Assembly: GCA_963729115.1 (NCBI GenBank) | Contig: CAVSMR010000011.1 | Coordinates: forward strand, 558,001 to 622,000 | DNA from: Actinophytocola sp963729115 | Lineage (GTDB): Bacteria; Actinomycetota; Actinomycetes; Mycobacteriales; Pseudonocardiaceae | Length of the DNA: 64,000 nt | Direction of reading: 5' to 3' | Part shown: piece by piece, positions 15,459 to 23,959 of the stretch | Position numbering within the stretch: the stretch's first letter is position 1 | Layout: each line of letters opens with the position of its first letter | Notes under the pieces: generated by a model | Databases searched by the model: none | Seen by the model: the letters and a program-made list of their open reading frames with translations, nothing else | Told to the model about the DNA's origin: nothing | Translations under genes and position numbers: made by a program

Positions 15459-17894
15459 TCACACCTCGACCCGGCGCAGCCGCGACGACGCGCCGTCGCG
15501 GGTGACCGCGAACTGCACCGGCACCCGCTCGGCGAGCGCCGGCACGTGCGTCACGATGCCCACCATCCGGTCGGTCTCGGCCGCCAGCCGCTCCAGCGTG
15601 GCCGCCACGGTGTCCAATGTGGACTCGTCGAGGGTGCCGAAGCCCTCGTCGAGGAACATCGAGTTGAGGTCCCGCTTGCCCCCGGACAGCCCCACGACCT
15701 GGTGCGACAGCGCGAGCGCGAGGGCCAGCGAGGCCTGGAACGTCTCGCCGCCGGACAGCGTGTTGACCGGCCGCTGCGTGCCCGCGTCGTTGTGGTCGAC
15801 CACGACGAGCTCGTTGCGCTCGGCGCGATGCAGCTCGTACTGGCCGCCGGAGAGCTGCAGCAGGATCTCCGACGCCTCGGTCACCAGCGAGTCCAGCGCC
15901 TCGGCGCACAGCCACGCCTCGAACCCGTTGGACTTCAACAGGTTCCCGAGCATCCGGGCGACCTGCTCCTCCTCGCGGTGCCCCGCGACCTCCTCGGCCA
16001 GCGACGCGGACTGCGCGCGGCGGGCGACCAGGTCGTCGAGATCGCGCTTGGCCCCGGCGAGGTGCGAGGCGAGCACCACGTCCGGCTTGCCGTCCCGGGC
16101 CAGCGCGATGCCGTGCCGGTCGAGCAGCTCGGTGAGCGCCGCGCGGGCCGCGCCGCCCTTGGTCCGCAGGTCGTTCTCGACCCGCTCCAGCTCGGCGGCC
16201 CGGCCGGACAGCTCGCCGCGCTGCCGCTCCGCCCAGGTCAGCAGCGCCTGCCAGGCGGCAGCGAGGTCGGTCCCCTCGACCGGCGGGGCGGTCAGCGCCA
16301 CGAACCGGTCGCGGGCCGCGCGCAGCGCGGACCAGGCCGTGCGCTCCTCGTCGGCCAGCTCGGCGCGCTCCTTCTGCGCGCGCTCGACGGCGTTGCGGGC
16401 CATCCGCGCCGCGGCGCGGGCGCGCTCGGCGGCGGTGTCGGCGGCCTCCCGGCGGGCGAGTACCTCCTCGACCTCCGCGGCCGGCGGGGCGTCGCGCAGC
16501 TCGGTGGCCAGCTCGGCGAGCTGCTGCTCGTCGGCGGTGACGGCGGCGCGGGCCTGCGCCGCCGCCTTGCCCGCGTCGGCGTGTGCCCGGCGCCGCGTGG
16601 TGACCGCCGACCGGGCGGCCTTGACCGCGTCGCGGGCGGTGTCGAGGTCGGCGGGCACCTCGTGGTGCGGCAGGTCGTGCACCTGTTGGCGGCACACCGG
16701 GCAGGGCTCACCCTCGGCCAGATCGGCGGCGAGCGCGACCGCCCGGTGCGCCCGGTCGGCGCCGGCCTGGGCGGCCTCCGCGGCGGCCAGGGCACGCTCG
16801 GCGTCGGCCAGCTCGGCCGCGGCGGCGGTCTCGGCCTCGTCGGCGCCCGCCGCGGCGGGCCGCAGCCGCGCCAGCCGCTCGGTGCGGGTGGCGCTGCGGG
16901 CGTGCGCGTCTTGCCAGCGCTGCAGCGCGGTCAGCGCCGGGAGATCGGCCAGTGCGGCGTCGGCCTGCGCCTCGGCCTTCTCCGCGGTGACGCGCGCTTC
17001 CTCGCGGCGGGCGATCTCCTCGTCGGCGCCCGCGAGGCGGGTGGACAGGTCGACCACGTCGCCCGGCCGGCGCAGCGCGCCCAGCTCGGTCAGCACGGCC
17101 CTGGCCTCGCCCGCCGCGCGGTTGGCCTCGGTCCACCGATCGCGCAGCTCGGCCATCTCCCCGACCGCGTCGTCCACAGTGGACTCCAGGTCGGCCAGCT
17201 CGCGGACCTTCTGCGAGGCGGCGGCGACCACGTCGTCGGTGACCGTGCCCAGCTCGTTCAGTCGCTTCTCGGCCATCTCGAGCTTGCCGGTCGCCACCTT
17301 CGCGCGCTCGCGGGCGCGCTGGCCGACGTCCTCGTAGACGGCGTAGGCGAGCAGCTGGATGAGCAGGTCCTGCCGGTCGCCGGGCTTGGCCTGCAGGAAC
17401 TCCGCGAAGCGGCCCTGCGGCAGCACCACGCACTGGGTGAACTGCTCGTAGCCGATGCCGAGCAGCTCCGCGACCGCGCCGGTGACCTTGTCGCCCTCGG
17501 CCTTCGACTCGGCGACCGCCTCGAGGATCTTGGTCAGGTCGGCGTCGGCGGGCACGCTCGCGTCGAGCCGGTCGAGCCGCGCCTCCTTGGTCTGCACGTT
17601 GCCCTGCGCGGTCCGGCGCAGCAGGCGCATCGCCGCGTACCGCCCGCCGGCCGCCTCGAACACGAGGCAGACCTTGCCCTCGTTGACCGACGGCGCGAGC
17701 GCGTTGCGGATGACGTTTCCCTTGCCCCAGCGGGGAACGGTGCCGTAGAGGGCGAAGCACAGCGCGTCGATGACCGTCGACTTGCCCGCGCCGGTGGGCC
17801 CGGTGAGCACGAAGAAGTCCACATCGGACAGCTGGACGTCGGTGTGGTCCCGGTAGCTGCCGAAGCCCTCGAACATCAGGCGCAGCGGGCGCAT
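15459..17894 (-). CDS. sbcC: Exonuclease subunit SbcC (Rad50-like SMC ATPase)
   Basis: 811 residues. Walker A is GPTGAGKSTVIDALCFALYG near residue 30; the ABC signature LSGGETFQASLALALALSHQV and D-loop FLDEGFGTLDESTLDTV are near 720-780. Between them lie two long Ala/Glu/Arg-rich coiled-coil arms around a zinc hook CPVC near residue 400, where two molecules join through a metal. The protein is somewhat short for SbcC, with short coils. It bridges and unwinds DNA ends for SbcD. Its ATG follows the SbcD TAG directly (TAGATG), so the two are translationally coupled, and the NurA-like gene follows after 10 bp. Confidence 0.95.
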   Translation of the reverse strand: MRPLRLMFEGFGSYRDHTDVQLSDVDFFVLTGPTGAGKSTVIDALCFALYGTVPRWGKGNVIRNALAPSVNEGKVCLVFEAAGGRYAAMRLLRRTAQGNVQTKEARLDRLDASVPADADLTKILEAVAESKAEGDKVTGAVAELLGIGYEQFTQCVVLPQGRFAEFLQAKPGDRQDLLIQLLAYAVYEDVGQRARERAKVATGKLEMAEKRLNELGTVTDDVVAAASQKVRELADLESTVDDAVGEMAELRDRWTEANRAAGEARAVLTELGALRRPGDVVDLSTRLAGADEEIARREEARVTAEKAEAQADAALADLPALTALQRWQDAHARSATRTERLARLRPAAAGADEAETAAAAELADAERALAAAEAAQAGADRAHRAVALAADLAEGEPCPVCRQQVHDLPHHEVPADLDTARDAVKAARSAVTTRRRAHADAGKAAAQARAAVTADEQQLAELATELRDAPPAAEVEEVLARREAADTAAERARAAARMARNAVERAQKERAELADEERTAWSALRAARDRFVALTAPPVEGTDLAAAWQALLTWAERQRGELSGRAAELERVENDLRTKGGAARAALTELLDRHGIALARDGKPDVVLASHLAGAKRDLDDLVARRAQSASLAEEVAGHREEEQVARMLGNLLKSNGFEAWLCAEALDSLVTEASEILLQLSGGQYELHRAERNELVVVDHNDAGTQRPVNTLSGGETFQASLALALALSHQVVGLSGGKRDLNSMFLDEGFGTLDESTLDTVAATLERLAAETDRMVGIVTHVPALAERVPVQFAVTRDGASSRLRRVEV

Positions 17895-19049
17895 CTACCG
17901 CCCTCCCGTCGACTCTTCGAGCAGCTCGGCGAACATCGCGCCGAGCCGCGGGTCCTCGATCTCCCGCTCGCCCAGGAAGTCGGCGAACAGGTCGGTCGGC
18001 GTGCGGCCGATCCGCGAGCGGGTCACCGTGGTCTGCGCGCGGGCGCGGTACTTCTCGTCGATCTGCACGTCGAGCGTGTTCGGCAGCTTCTCGCGCACCA
18101 GGTCGGCGAGGCCGGCGGCCGCCTTCTGGGTGAGCACGACCCGCAGGTACGCGTCCCCGGCCTCCTCCCCCGCGGCGACGACCTCGTCGAGCGTGCCGCG
18201 CAGCGTGGCCAGGCGGCGCCCGCCGGTCAGGGACACCGGACGGATCTGCGCGCGGCTGTCGGGGGTGGCGTGCACGATCAGCGCGACCGGCTCGTTGGCC
18301 TCCTCGCCGAAGTCCAGCGCGATCGGCGAGCCGGAGTAGGCGATCGGGCACGGGCCGTCGATCTGCTGGTAGCGGTGCAGGTGGCCGAGCGCGGCGTAGT
18401 GCGTGCTGGTGGGGAACGTGTCCGGCGGGACCTCGTAGCCGAGCAGCTGGACCGCGCGCTCGCCGCCGCCCCAGCGGCCGCCGAGCAGCGTGGCGTGTGT
18501 GGTCACGAGGTTGACGCTGTCGCCGGTGAACCCGCGGCACAGCAGCTCGATGATGCCGCGGACCTTGTTCGCGTAGTCCAGGTTGTGCTGCGACTGGTCG
18601 TGCAGCAGCGCCTCCGCGGCGCGGACGGCGAAGCGGTGGGACAGGAACGGCAGGACGGCGACGACCGCGCGCTCGCCGGCCCGGGTGTCGAGGGTGATCG
18701 TGCCGCCGCGGTCCGGCCGTTGCGGGGTGCCGACCACGTGCATGCCGAGCTCGCCGAGCACGGGGCGGTAGACGTCCTGGACGAGCCGCGAGCTGTCGTG
18801 GTTGCCGGCGAGCACGACGACGTGGCGGCCCTCCGCGCGCAGGCCCATGAGCGTGTGCATGACCAGGCCCTGCGCCTGCGGGCTCGGGGCGGCGGTCTCG
18901 AACAGGTCGCCCGCCACCACGACGAGGTCGACGTCCTCCTCGTTCGCGATGCGGACGAGGTCGCGCAGGACCACCTTCTGCTCGTCGATGCGCGGCTGGT
19001 TCTTCAGCACCTTGCCGACATGCCAGTCAGCGGTGTGCAGAATCTTCAA
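17895..19049 (-). CDS. sbcD: Exonuclease subunit SbcD (Mre11-like phosphoesterase)
   Basis: 384 residues of the calcineurin-like phosphoesterase family. Metal-site motifs appear in order: ADWHVG (residue 8), VVAGDLFE (about 47), LAGNHDS (about 83), VTTHATLLGG (about 175) and ALGHLHRYQ (about 215). The rest is the capping domain and the C-terminal region that binds the Rad50 arms. It gives the 3'-5' exonuclease and endonuclease activity of the SbcCD complex. The start is TTG at 19049 with GGGGAGGCGGGA just upstream; no ATG fits the conserved MKILHTADWH start. It lies 138 bp downstream of the HerA-like gene on the same strand. Confidence 0.95.
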   Translation of the reverse strand: MKILHTADWHVGKVLKNQPRIDEQKVVLRDLVRIANEEDVDLVVVAGDLFETAAPSPQAQGLVMHTLMGLRAEGRHVVVLAGNHDSSRLVQDVYRPVLGELGMHVVGTPQRPDRGGTITLDTRAGERAVVAVLPFLSHRFAVRAAEALLHDQSQHNLDYANKVRGIIELLCRGFTGDSVNLVTTHATLLGGRWGGGERAVQLLGYEVPPDTFPTSTHYAALGHLHRYQQIDGPCPIAYSGSPIALDFGEEANEPVALIVHATPDSRAQIRPVSLTGGRRLATLRGTLDEVVAAGEEAGDAYLRVVLTQKAAAGLADLVREKLPNTLDVQIDEKYRARAQTTVTRSRIGRTPTDLFADFLGEREIEDPRLGAMFAELLEESTGGR

Positions 19050-19187
19050 TCCCGCCTCCCCGGAATTTCAAAGTGTTGGTCGCGCTGGGCAGCGACGTTC
19101 CGGTTTGGCCACGTACCTGTGGCCGGTTTGCGTCCCGTTCCCCTTAGGCGCGGTTGAGAAACACGTCGCTGTGTCACGGGCCTCACC

Positions 19188-20984
19188 TCAGAACGGTGGT
19201 GGGTCGTCGTCCAGGCCCCCGAAGGGGTCGGCCGGGGTGGCCGGGCCGGTGTCCACCCCGGTCCACGGCCCCTTCTCCGCCGGACGGGTGGCCCAGGCGG
19301 GGAACGGGAACTCGATCGCGAGCGGCACCGGGATGTCCGGCTGCGAGACGAACATCGTGCCGGGCTTGGCGATCGTTGCACGCTGGCGCTGGGCGGGCGG
19401 CAGGTAGCCGTACTCGGGCCGGGACGCCTCGGCCGGGTCGAGCCGGCCCGCGACGCGGATCGAGCAGTTGGCCACGATGCGCCGCTCGACCTCGCTCGCG
19501 GTCTGCTGCGCGCCGATGAGGATGACGCCGAGGGAGCGGCCGCGCTCGGCGACGTCGAGCAGGATCTGCTTGATGGGGCTGTCGCCCTCGCGCGGGGCGT
19601 ACTTGTTGAGCTCGTCGAGGACGATGAACATCAGCGGCCGCGAGGTGCCCTGCTCCTCCTTGCGGCGGAACTCCTGGCGCAGGCTGACGCCGACCACGAA
19701 CCGCTGCGCGCGGTCGGGCAGGTTGTGCAGGTCGACGACGGTCACCTGCGCCTCGCCGGTGGTCAGCGAGCGGTTGCCGCGGTCCTTGAGGTCGGCACGG
19801 ATGATCACCGACAGCGGGCGGACCGCGGAGCGCAGCCGGCGCAGGAACGCGTTGACGCTGCCGGTGGAGGTGCTGCCGGCCACCCAGTCGCGGCGGGTGT
19901 CCTCGTCGAGCAGCTCGTCCTCGATGAGCCCGACGAGCTGTTCGAAGCTGCGCAGCTGCCCGCCGCGGCCGGGGTCCACGCCGGCGATCTGGACGGCGCC
20001 GTCCTGGCCGACCTTCGAGTGGTCGCGCCGCAGCCGGGCCGCGACCTGGCCGATCAGCATCGTGTACTGGCTGCGCTCGTCCTCGCCGTCGGCGAACACG
20101 AACGGCATGAGCTCCTGCTCGCAGAACTCGGCGAGGGTCCAGTAGAAGGGGCTGACGGCCTTGTCGCGGGCACGCACGTCCGGCGTGCCGCTCGCGTCGC
20201 CCGGGCGGGGCGGCGCGAAGACCTGGACGTTGCGGAACGAGTTCGCCGGCAGGCCGAGCAGGGCGTACCTGGCGCGCTGCGCGTCGGTGAGGCGGGAGTT
20301 CGCGTAGTCGAGGAACAGGAGGTCCTCGCCCTTGACGCTGAAGATCAGCGCCTTGGTGTTGTGCGCCTCGCCGGCCAGCACGCCGCAGTTGAACATCGAG
20401 TGGAGCAGGAACGTGGCGAAGCTGGTCTTGGTCGCGATGCCGGACACGCCGGAGATGGAGACGTGGCCGCCGCGGGTGCCGTCGACGAAGTCGAAGTTGA
20501 GGAAGACCGGCTGCCCGTCGCGGCCGAGGCCGACCGGCACCTTGGCGTCGGCCATCGTGTCGAAGTACAGGGCGGAGTCGCGCTCGTCGCCGGTGGCCCG
20601 GTTGACCGCCGCGCCCGGCCGGGGCGGCACGTAGACCTCGGGCTCGACGCGGGTGACGGTGACCTCGGCGACCTCGCTGACCTCGGCCGGCAGCGCCCCC
20701 TGCTCGATGAGGAAGACGTCGGAGGCGAAGCGGGCACCCTCGTGTCCCGCCTCGACGTTGGTCACCACGCCCGCGATCTGCACCTCGGTGCCGTCCGGCA
20801 GCTTCCGGCGGGTCACCACGACGTCGTCGAGCTGCAGGAACTGGTCGCCCGCCACCCCGACGGAGAACTCGAGCGGGCTGGCGGCCACCGTGCCGACCAC
20901 GAGCCCGACCGGTGCTTGCCCGCCGGGCGCGGCCAGCGCGGCGCCGCCGGGCTGCCCGTTCGACCCGGGACTCGGCTCGGCCAC
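19188..20984 (-). CDS. herA: HerA-like hexameric DNA-translocase ATPase
   Basis: 598 residues. The N-terminal beta-rich part (LEFSVGVAGDQFLQLDDVVVTRRKL..., residues about 35-130) fits the HAS barrel of HerA. The RecA-like core has Walker A ISGVSGIATKTS (about 178) and Walker B LMFIVLDELNKYAP (about 453), then QQTASEVERRIVANCSIRVAGRLDPAEASRPEYGY, where a sensor and arginine finger are expected. The GTG at 20984 has GAGGAG 7 bp upstream and precedes a low-complexity Gly/Pro/Ala leader. HerA motors team with the NurA nuclease and Mre11/Rad50 in archaea. Here the same partners follow on the same strand, which supports a DNA-end processing role over generic DUF87 ATPases such as phage-defence HerA. 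Confidence 0.82.
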   Translation of the reverse strand: MAEPSPGSNGQPGGAALAAPGGQAPVGLVVGTVAASPLEFSVGVAGDQFLQLDDVVVTRRKLPDGTEVQIAGVVTNVEAGHEGARFASDVFLIEQGALPAEVSEVAEVTVTRVEPEVYVPPRPGAAVNRATGDERDSALYFDTMADAKVPVGLGRDGQPVFLNFDFVDGTRGGHVSISGVSGIATKTSFATFLLHSMFNCGVLAGEAHNTKALIFSVKGEDLLFLDYANSRLTDAQRARYALLGLPANSFRNVQVFAPPRPGDASGTPDVRARDKAVSPFYWTLAEFCEQELMPFVFADGEDERSQYTMLIGQVAARLRRDHSKVGQDGAVQIAGVDPGRGGQLRSFEQLVGLIEDELLDEDTRRDWVAGSTSTGSVNAFLRRLRSAVRPLSVIIRADLKDRGNRSLTTGEAQVTVVDLHNLPDRAQRFVVGVSLRQEFRRKEEQGTSRPLMFIVLDELNKYAPREGDSPIKQILLDVAERGRSLGVILIGAQQTASEVERRIVANCSIRVAGRLDPAEASRPEYGYLPPAQRQRATIAKPGTMFVSQPDIPVPLAIEFPFPAWATRPAEKGPWTGVDTGPATPADPFGGLDDDPPPF

Positions 20985-21548
20985 GGATGCTCCTCGATCG
21001 GTTGGGCGGCGGGCCTGCAGTCTATGTCCGGGGCCGGACAGGATCCGGCAACCCCGCACCCGGGCACGTCGCGGCACCCCGCCCGGGCCGTCCGTGCCGT
21101 TCAGGGGAGTTCTGGAAATCCGATAATTCCCGCCTACCTCGCCGGAGCCGCTATATTCTGCGGACAATCTCGACGGGCGTCCCGGCGGGTTGACGTGCCG
21201 GAGTCCGCTATACCTGCGGCCCCTCGCATACCGCTGTCCGGGTATTCATGACGGCCCGCCCGGATACCGCCGCGCACCGCCGCCACCTGCGTCACTCACC
21301 GCACTCGGCCAGGGGGTTCGCCAGGTGGGTTCGGTGGTATATCACGGTAACCGAGCACCGGGTACGGCCGTGTTGCCCATCTCACGCGGAGGGTTCGGTC
21401 ACCTGGAGTATCCAACCCAGGGAATTTTTTGGGCGCGGATTAATCCTCCATACGTGCGGTCCGTTACTCCAAGAGTATGACTCTTGTAACGAGAATATGT
21501 CTCATTCTGACCCACACTTATGGAAGCCGTTACGTCGGGAGGCAAGGC
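20985..21548. other. 564-bp spacer between herA-like gene and lanthipeptide regulator; promoter region
   Basis: No convincing gene. It holds two related direct copies near 21140 and 21196 (GCCGGAG..CCGCTATA..CTGCGG), both with a TATA-like core, suggesting duplicated promoter or binding sites. AT-rich islands continue to the regulator start (GGTATATCAC near 21333, GGAATTTTTT at 21421, then the inverted repeats around 21470-21503). The base composition is clearly lower in GC than the coding sequence around it. Promoters for both divergent genes should be here. Confidence 0.55.
21470..21503. promoter_or_regulatory. Paired inverted repeats upstream of the LuxR-type regulator
   Basis: CAAGAGTATGACTCTTG (21470-21486) is a perfect 7-bp inverted repeat with an ATG spacer, followed at 21491-21503 by GAGAATATGTCTC, a 4-bp repeat with a 5-nt spacer. 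Both lie 46-79 bp before the regulator start. They look like dimer-binding sites, perhaps autoregulatory; the binding protein is unknown. Confidence 0.45.
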
Positions 21549-22193
21549 ATGGTGTGGCGTCATCCAGCCGAGCAGGTGGGGACCCGTTTGATCAAGGTAT
21601 TGCTGGCCGAGGACATGGACCTGTTGAGGACCGGCCTCGTCAGCCTGCTGTCCGTGGAGGAGGACATCGAGGTCGTCGCCGATGTCAAGTGCGACCAGCG
21701 GGTGGTGCCGGTCGCGCTCAGGCTGCGTCCGGACGTCGTGGTCATGGCCGTGGACCTGCCGGACACCGAGGTCGTGTGCACGGTCGCGGAGCTGCGCCGC
21801 CTGCTGCCCGAGTGCCAGATCGTCGCCCTCACCGTGACCCGGCCGCCGAGCGTGGTCCGGCGGCTGATCGCCGCCGAGGTCCACGGGCTCATCGACAAGA
21901 ACGCGCCGGCCGCCCGCCTGATGGCCGCCATCCGGGGCGTCGCGGGCGGCCACACCATGATCGACGCGAACCTCGTCGTCGCGGCGCTCGCCGCGGACCG
22001 CAACCCGTTCACCCCGCGCGAGGTGCACGTGCTCAAGCTCGCGGCAGGTGGGGCGAGCGGCCCGGAGATCGCGCGCAAGCTGTCCCTGGCGCCCGGCACC
22101 GTGCGCAACTACCTGTCCAACGTCATGAACAAGACCGGCGCGCGGACCCGGATCGACGCCATCCGCATCGCCACGGAGTCCGGCTGGCTCTGA
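21549..22193 (+). CDS. LuxR/NarL-type response regulator of the lanthipeptide cluster, atypical receiver
   Basis: 214 residues. The receiver spans about 13-130 (IKVLLAEDMDLLRTGL, ..RPDVVVMAVDLPD.., ALTVTRPP, GLIDKNAP) and the helix-turn-helix about 150-210 (FTPREVHVLKLAAGGASGPEIARKLSLAPGTVRNYLSNVMNKTGARTRIDAI). The usual MD of the phosphoacceptor strand reads MA, so the acceptor Asp appears replaced by Ala, while the acidic pair and the Lys remain. Position beside two exporters, an AmfS-like precursor and LanKC makes it the RamR/AmfR counterpart, the activator of the cluster. ATG 21549 has GGGAGG 7 bp upstream; a downstream TTG at the IKVLL stretch is a possible alternative. It converges on the exporter gene with 1 bp between stops. 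Confidence 0.85.
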   Translation: MVWRHPAEQVGTRLIKVLLAEDMDLLRTGLVSLLSVEEDIEVVADVKCDQRVVPVALRLRPDVVVMAVDLPDTEVVCTVAELRRLLPECQIVALTVTRPPSVVRRLIAAEVHGLIDKNAPAARLMAAIRGVAGGHTMIDANLVVAALAADRNPFTPREVHVLKLAAGGASGPEIARKLSLAPGTVRNYLSNVMNKTGARTRIDAIRIATESGWL

Positions 22194-22194
22194 G

Positions 22195-23892
22195 CTACCC
22201 CACCTGAGCCGGCTGCCAGTGCCCGACCAGCTCCCGGTACAGCGGCGAGGTGGCGGTGAGCGTGTCGTGGTCGCCGACGGCCGCGCCCGCGCCGTCGAGC
22301 ACCAGCACCCGGCGCGCCCGCAGGGCCGAGCTGATCCGGTGCGCGATGACGATCAGCGTGCCGCCCCGGCGCGCGAATGCCTCCTCCGCCCGCCGCTCGG
22401 CGGCCGGGTCGAGATGGCAGGTCGCCTCGTCGAGGACGGCCACCGGCGCCGGCGACAGGTAGGCCCGCACGAGCGCGATCAGCTGCCGTTCGCCCGCGGA
22501 CAGCTCCGCCGGCCGCACGGTCGCCGAGTACCCGCCGAGCCGCACCACCAGCGGCCCCGCGCCGACCGCCGCGACCGCCACGGCGAGGTCGCCCGTGGGC
22601 GGGTCGGGGCGCAGGTAGGTGAGGTTCTCGGCGAGCGTGCCGGCGAAAACGTACGCCTCCTGCGGGATCAGCACGCGCAGCGCGGCGAGCCGGTCGGTCG
22701 CCAGGTCCGCGGCGGGGGCGCCACCGAGGGTGACCGCGCCGCTGTCCGGCCGCAGGAGCCCGCACAGCAGGCCCACCAGCGTCGACTTGCCGATCCCGCT
22801 GGGTCCCACGACGGCGAGGTGCGCACCGGGCTCCACGGTCAGGTCCAGGTCGCGCAGCACCGGCTCGGCGTGGGGGCCGTACGCGAACGTCACGCCACGC
22901 AGCGCCACCGCGTGCCCCTCGACGACCCGGGCCGGGCGCGCCGGCTCGGGCGCGTGCGTGCTCGTGTCCAGCACCCGGCCGAGCGTGACCACGAACCGCA
23001 GGCCACTGCCGCCGACCCCGCTGACGACGTTCTGCAGCGCGGGCTGGAGTCCGAAGAGGACATACGTGAGGCCGCCCATGATCGCGCCCGCGGTCAGCCC
23101 CTGCCCGGCCAGCCAGCTGCCGGCCATGAGCAGGACGAGCAGCGGCAGCCAGCCGCCGACCGCGAAGCTCGCCGTGCGCAGCGCGGCGACCCCGGCGAGG
23201 CGGCGCTCGGCGCGGGCCTGCGCGGCGATGGGGCCGGCGACCAGGTCGGCGGCGTACTCCTCGGTGCCGGTGGCGGTGACGTCGCGGGCACCGGCGAGCA
23301 CGGCGCCGGTCGTGGTTGCCAGCCGCTCGTCGGCGAGCACGGCGACGCGGGTGCGGGTGGCGGCGAGCCCGAGCGTGGCGACGAACACGCCGAACCCGAG
23401 CAGGAACGGCGGCACGACCAGCGCGGCGATGACGGGGGCGAGCGACAGCAGCCCGACCACGACCCCGACCACGGTCACGACGAACCCGCGCAGGGCCATC
23501 AGCAGCCCCGCGTAGGTGTCGCGGCAGACCTCGATCTGCCGGGTCAGCCGGGCGAGCGCCCCGTCGTCGGGTTCGCCGGCCACCGCCTGGCGCAGCGCGC
23601 CGCCGACGACGCGGCGCACCAGCTCGTCGCGGAACGGCTCGGCCAGGTCCCCGAGCCGCCGGAACACCATCCGGCTGCCGACCGCGCCCACGCACGACAG
23701 CAGCACGAGCCCACCCAGCCAGGCCAGCCCCACGCCCGGCCGCCCGGCGAGGAACCCCTCGTCGACGGACCGCGCGACGGCGAGCCCGGACCCGGCGGCC
23801 GGCAGCGCCTCGGGCACCGACCACACCACCAGGGCCAGCAACGGCCTGCGGCGCAACGACGCGGCCGCGTACCGGATCTCCCGCCTCACCAC
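22195..23892 (-). CDS. ABC half-transporter (exporter) of the lanthipeptide cluster, RamB/AmfA-like
   Basis: 565 residues with an N-terminal six-helix membrane domain (about 1-310) and a C-terminal nucleotide-binding domain. Walker A is VGPSGIGKSTLVGL, the signature is LSAGERQLIALVRAYL (Ala in place of the first Gly of LSGGQ), and Walker B with catalytic Glu is PVAVLDEATCHLD. The GTG at 23892 is its start. It follows the other half-transporter gene by 67 bp, which hold two short repeat units. The two half-size exporters should form a heterodimer that exports the processed lantibiotic-like morphogen. The paired arrangement matches ramA/ramB and amfA/amfB of SapB-type clusters. Confidence 0.88.
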   Translation of the reverse strand: MVRREIRYAAASLRRRPLLALVVWSVPEALPAAGSGLAVARSVDEGFLAGRPGVGLAWLGGLVLLSCVGAVGSRMVFRRLGDLAEPFRDELVRRVVGGALRQAVAGEPDDGALARLTRQIEVCRDTYAGLLMALRGFVVTVVGVVVGLLSLAPVIAALVVPPFLLGFGVFVATLGLAATRTRVAVLADERLATTTGAVLAGARDVTATGTEEYAADLVAGPIAAQARAERRLAGVAALRTASFAVGGWLPLLVLLMAGSWLAGQGLTAGAIMGGLTYVLFGLQPALQNVVSGVGGSGLRFVVTLGRVLDTSTHAPEPARPARVVEGHAVALRGVTFAYGPHAEPVLRDLDLTVEPGAHLAVVGPSGIGKSTLVGLLCGLLRPDSGAVTLGGAPAADLATDRLAALRVLIPQEAYVFAGTLAENLTYLRPDPPTGDLAVAVAAVGAGPLVVRLGGYSATVRPAELSAGERQLIALVRAYLSPAPVAVLDEATCHLDPAAERRAEEAFARRGGTLIVIAHRISSALRARRVLVLDGAGAAVGDHDTLTATSPLYRELVGHWQPAQVG

Positions 23893-23900
23893 GCCACCTC

Positions 23901-23940
23901 CGCGAGTCCAACGCCCGCGACCCGCGAGTCCAACGCCCGG
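23901..23940. repeat. Two units of the CGCGAGTCCAACGCCCG repeat
   Basis: Two direct copies of CGCGAGTCCAACGCCCG (23901-23917 and 23923-23939) lie in the 67-bp gap between the two exporter genes. They belong to the same family as the clusters near 4.7 and 59 kb, in the CCAACGC variant. Confidence 0.7.
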
Positions 23941-23959
23941 CCCGGTACCGATGGCCCGC

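Noticed and set aside
15423..19157. A 1244-codon plus-strand frame antisense to sbcC and sbcD
   Set aside because: Gly/Val/Arg/Leu repeats with no motif; the sbcCD motifs on the minus strand are decisive.
21190..21480. 96-codon plus-strand frame in the regulator promoter zone
   Set aside because: Pro-rich composition, no ribosome site, and it covers AT-rich repeats that look regulatory.
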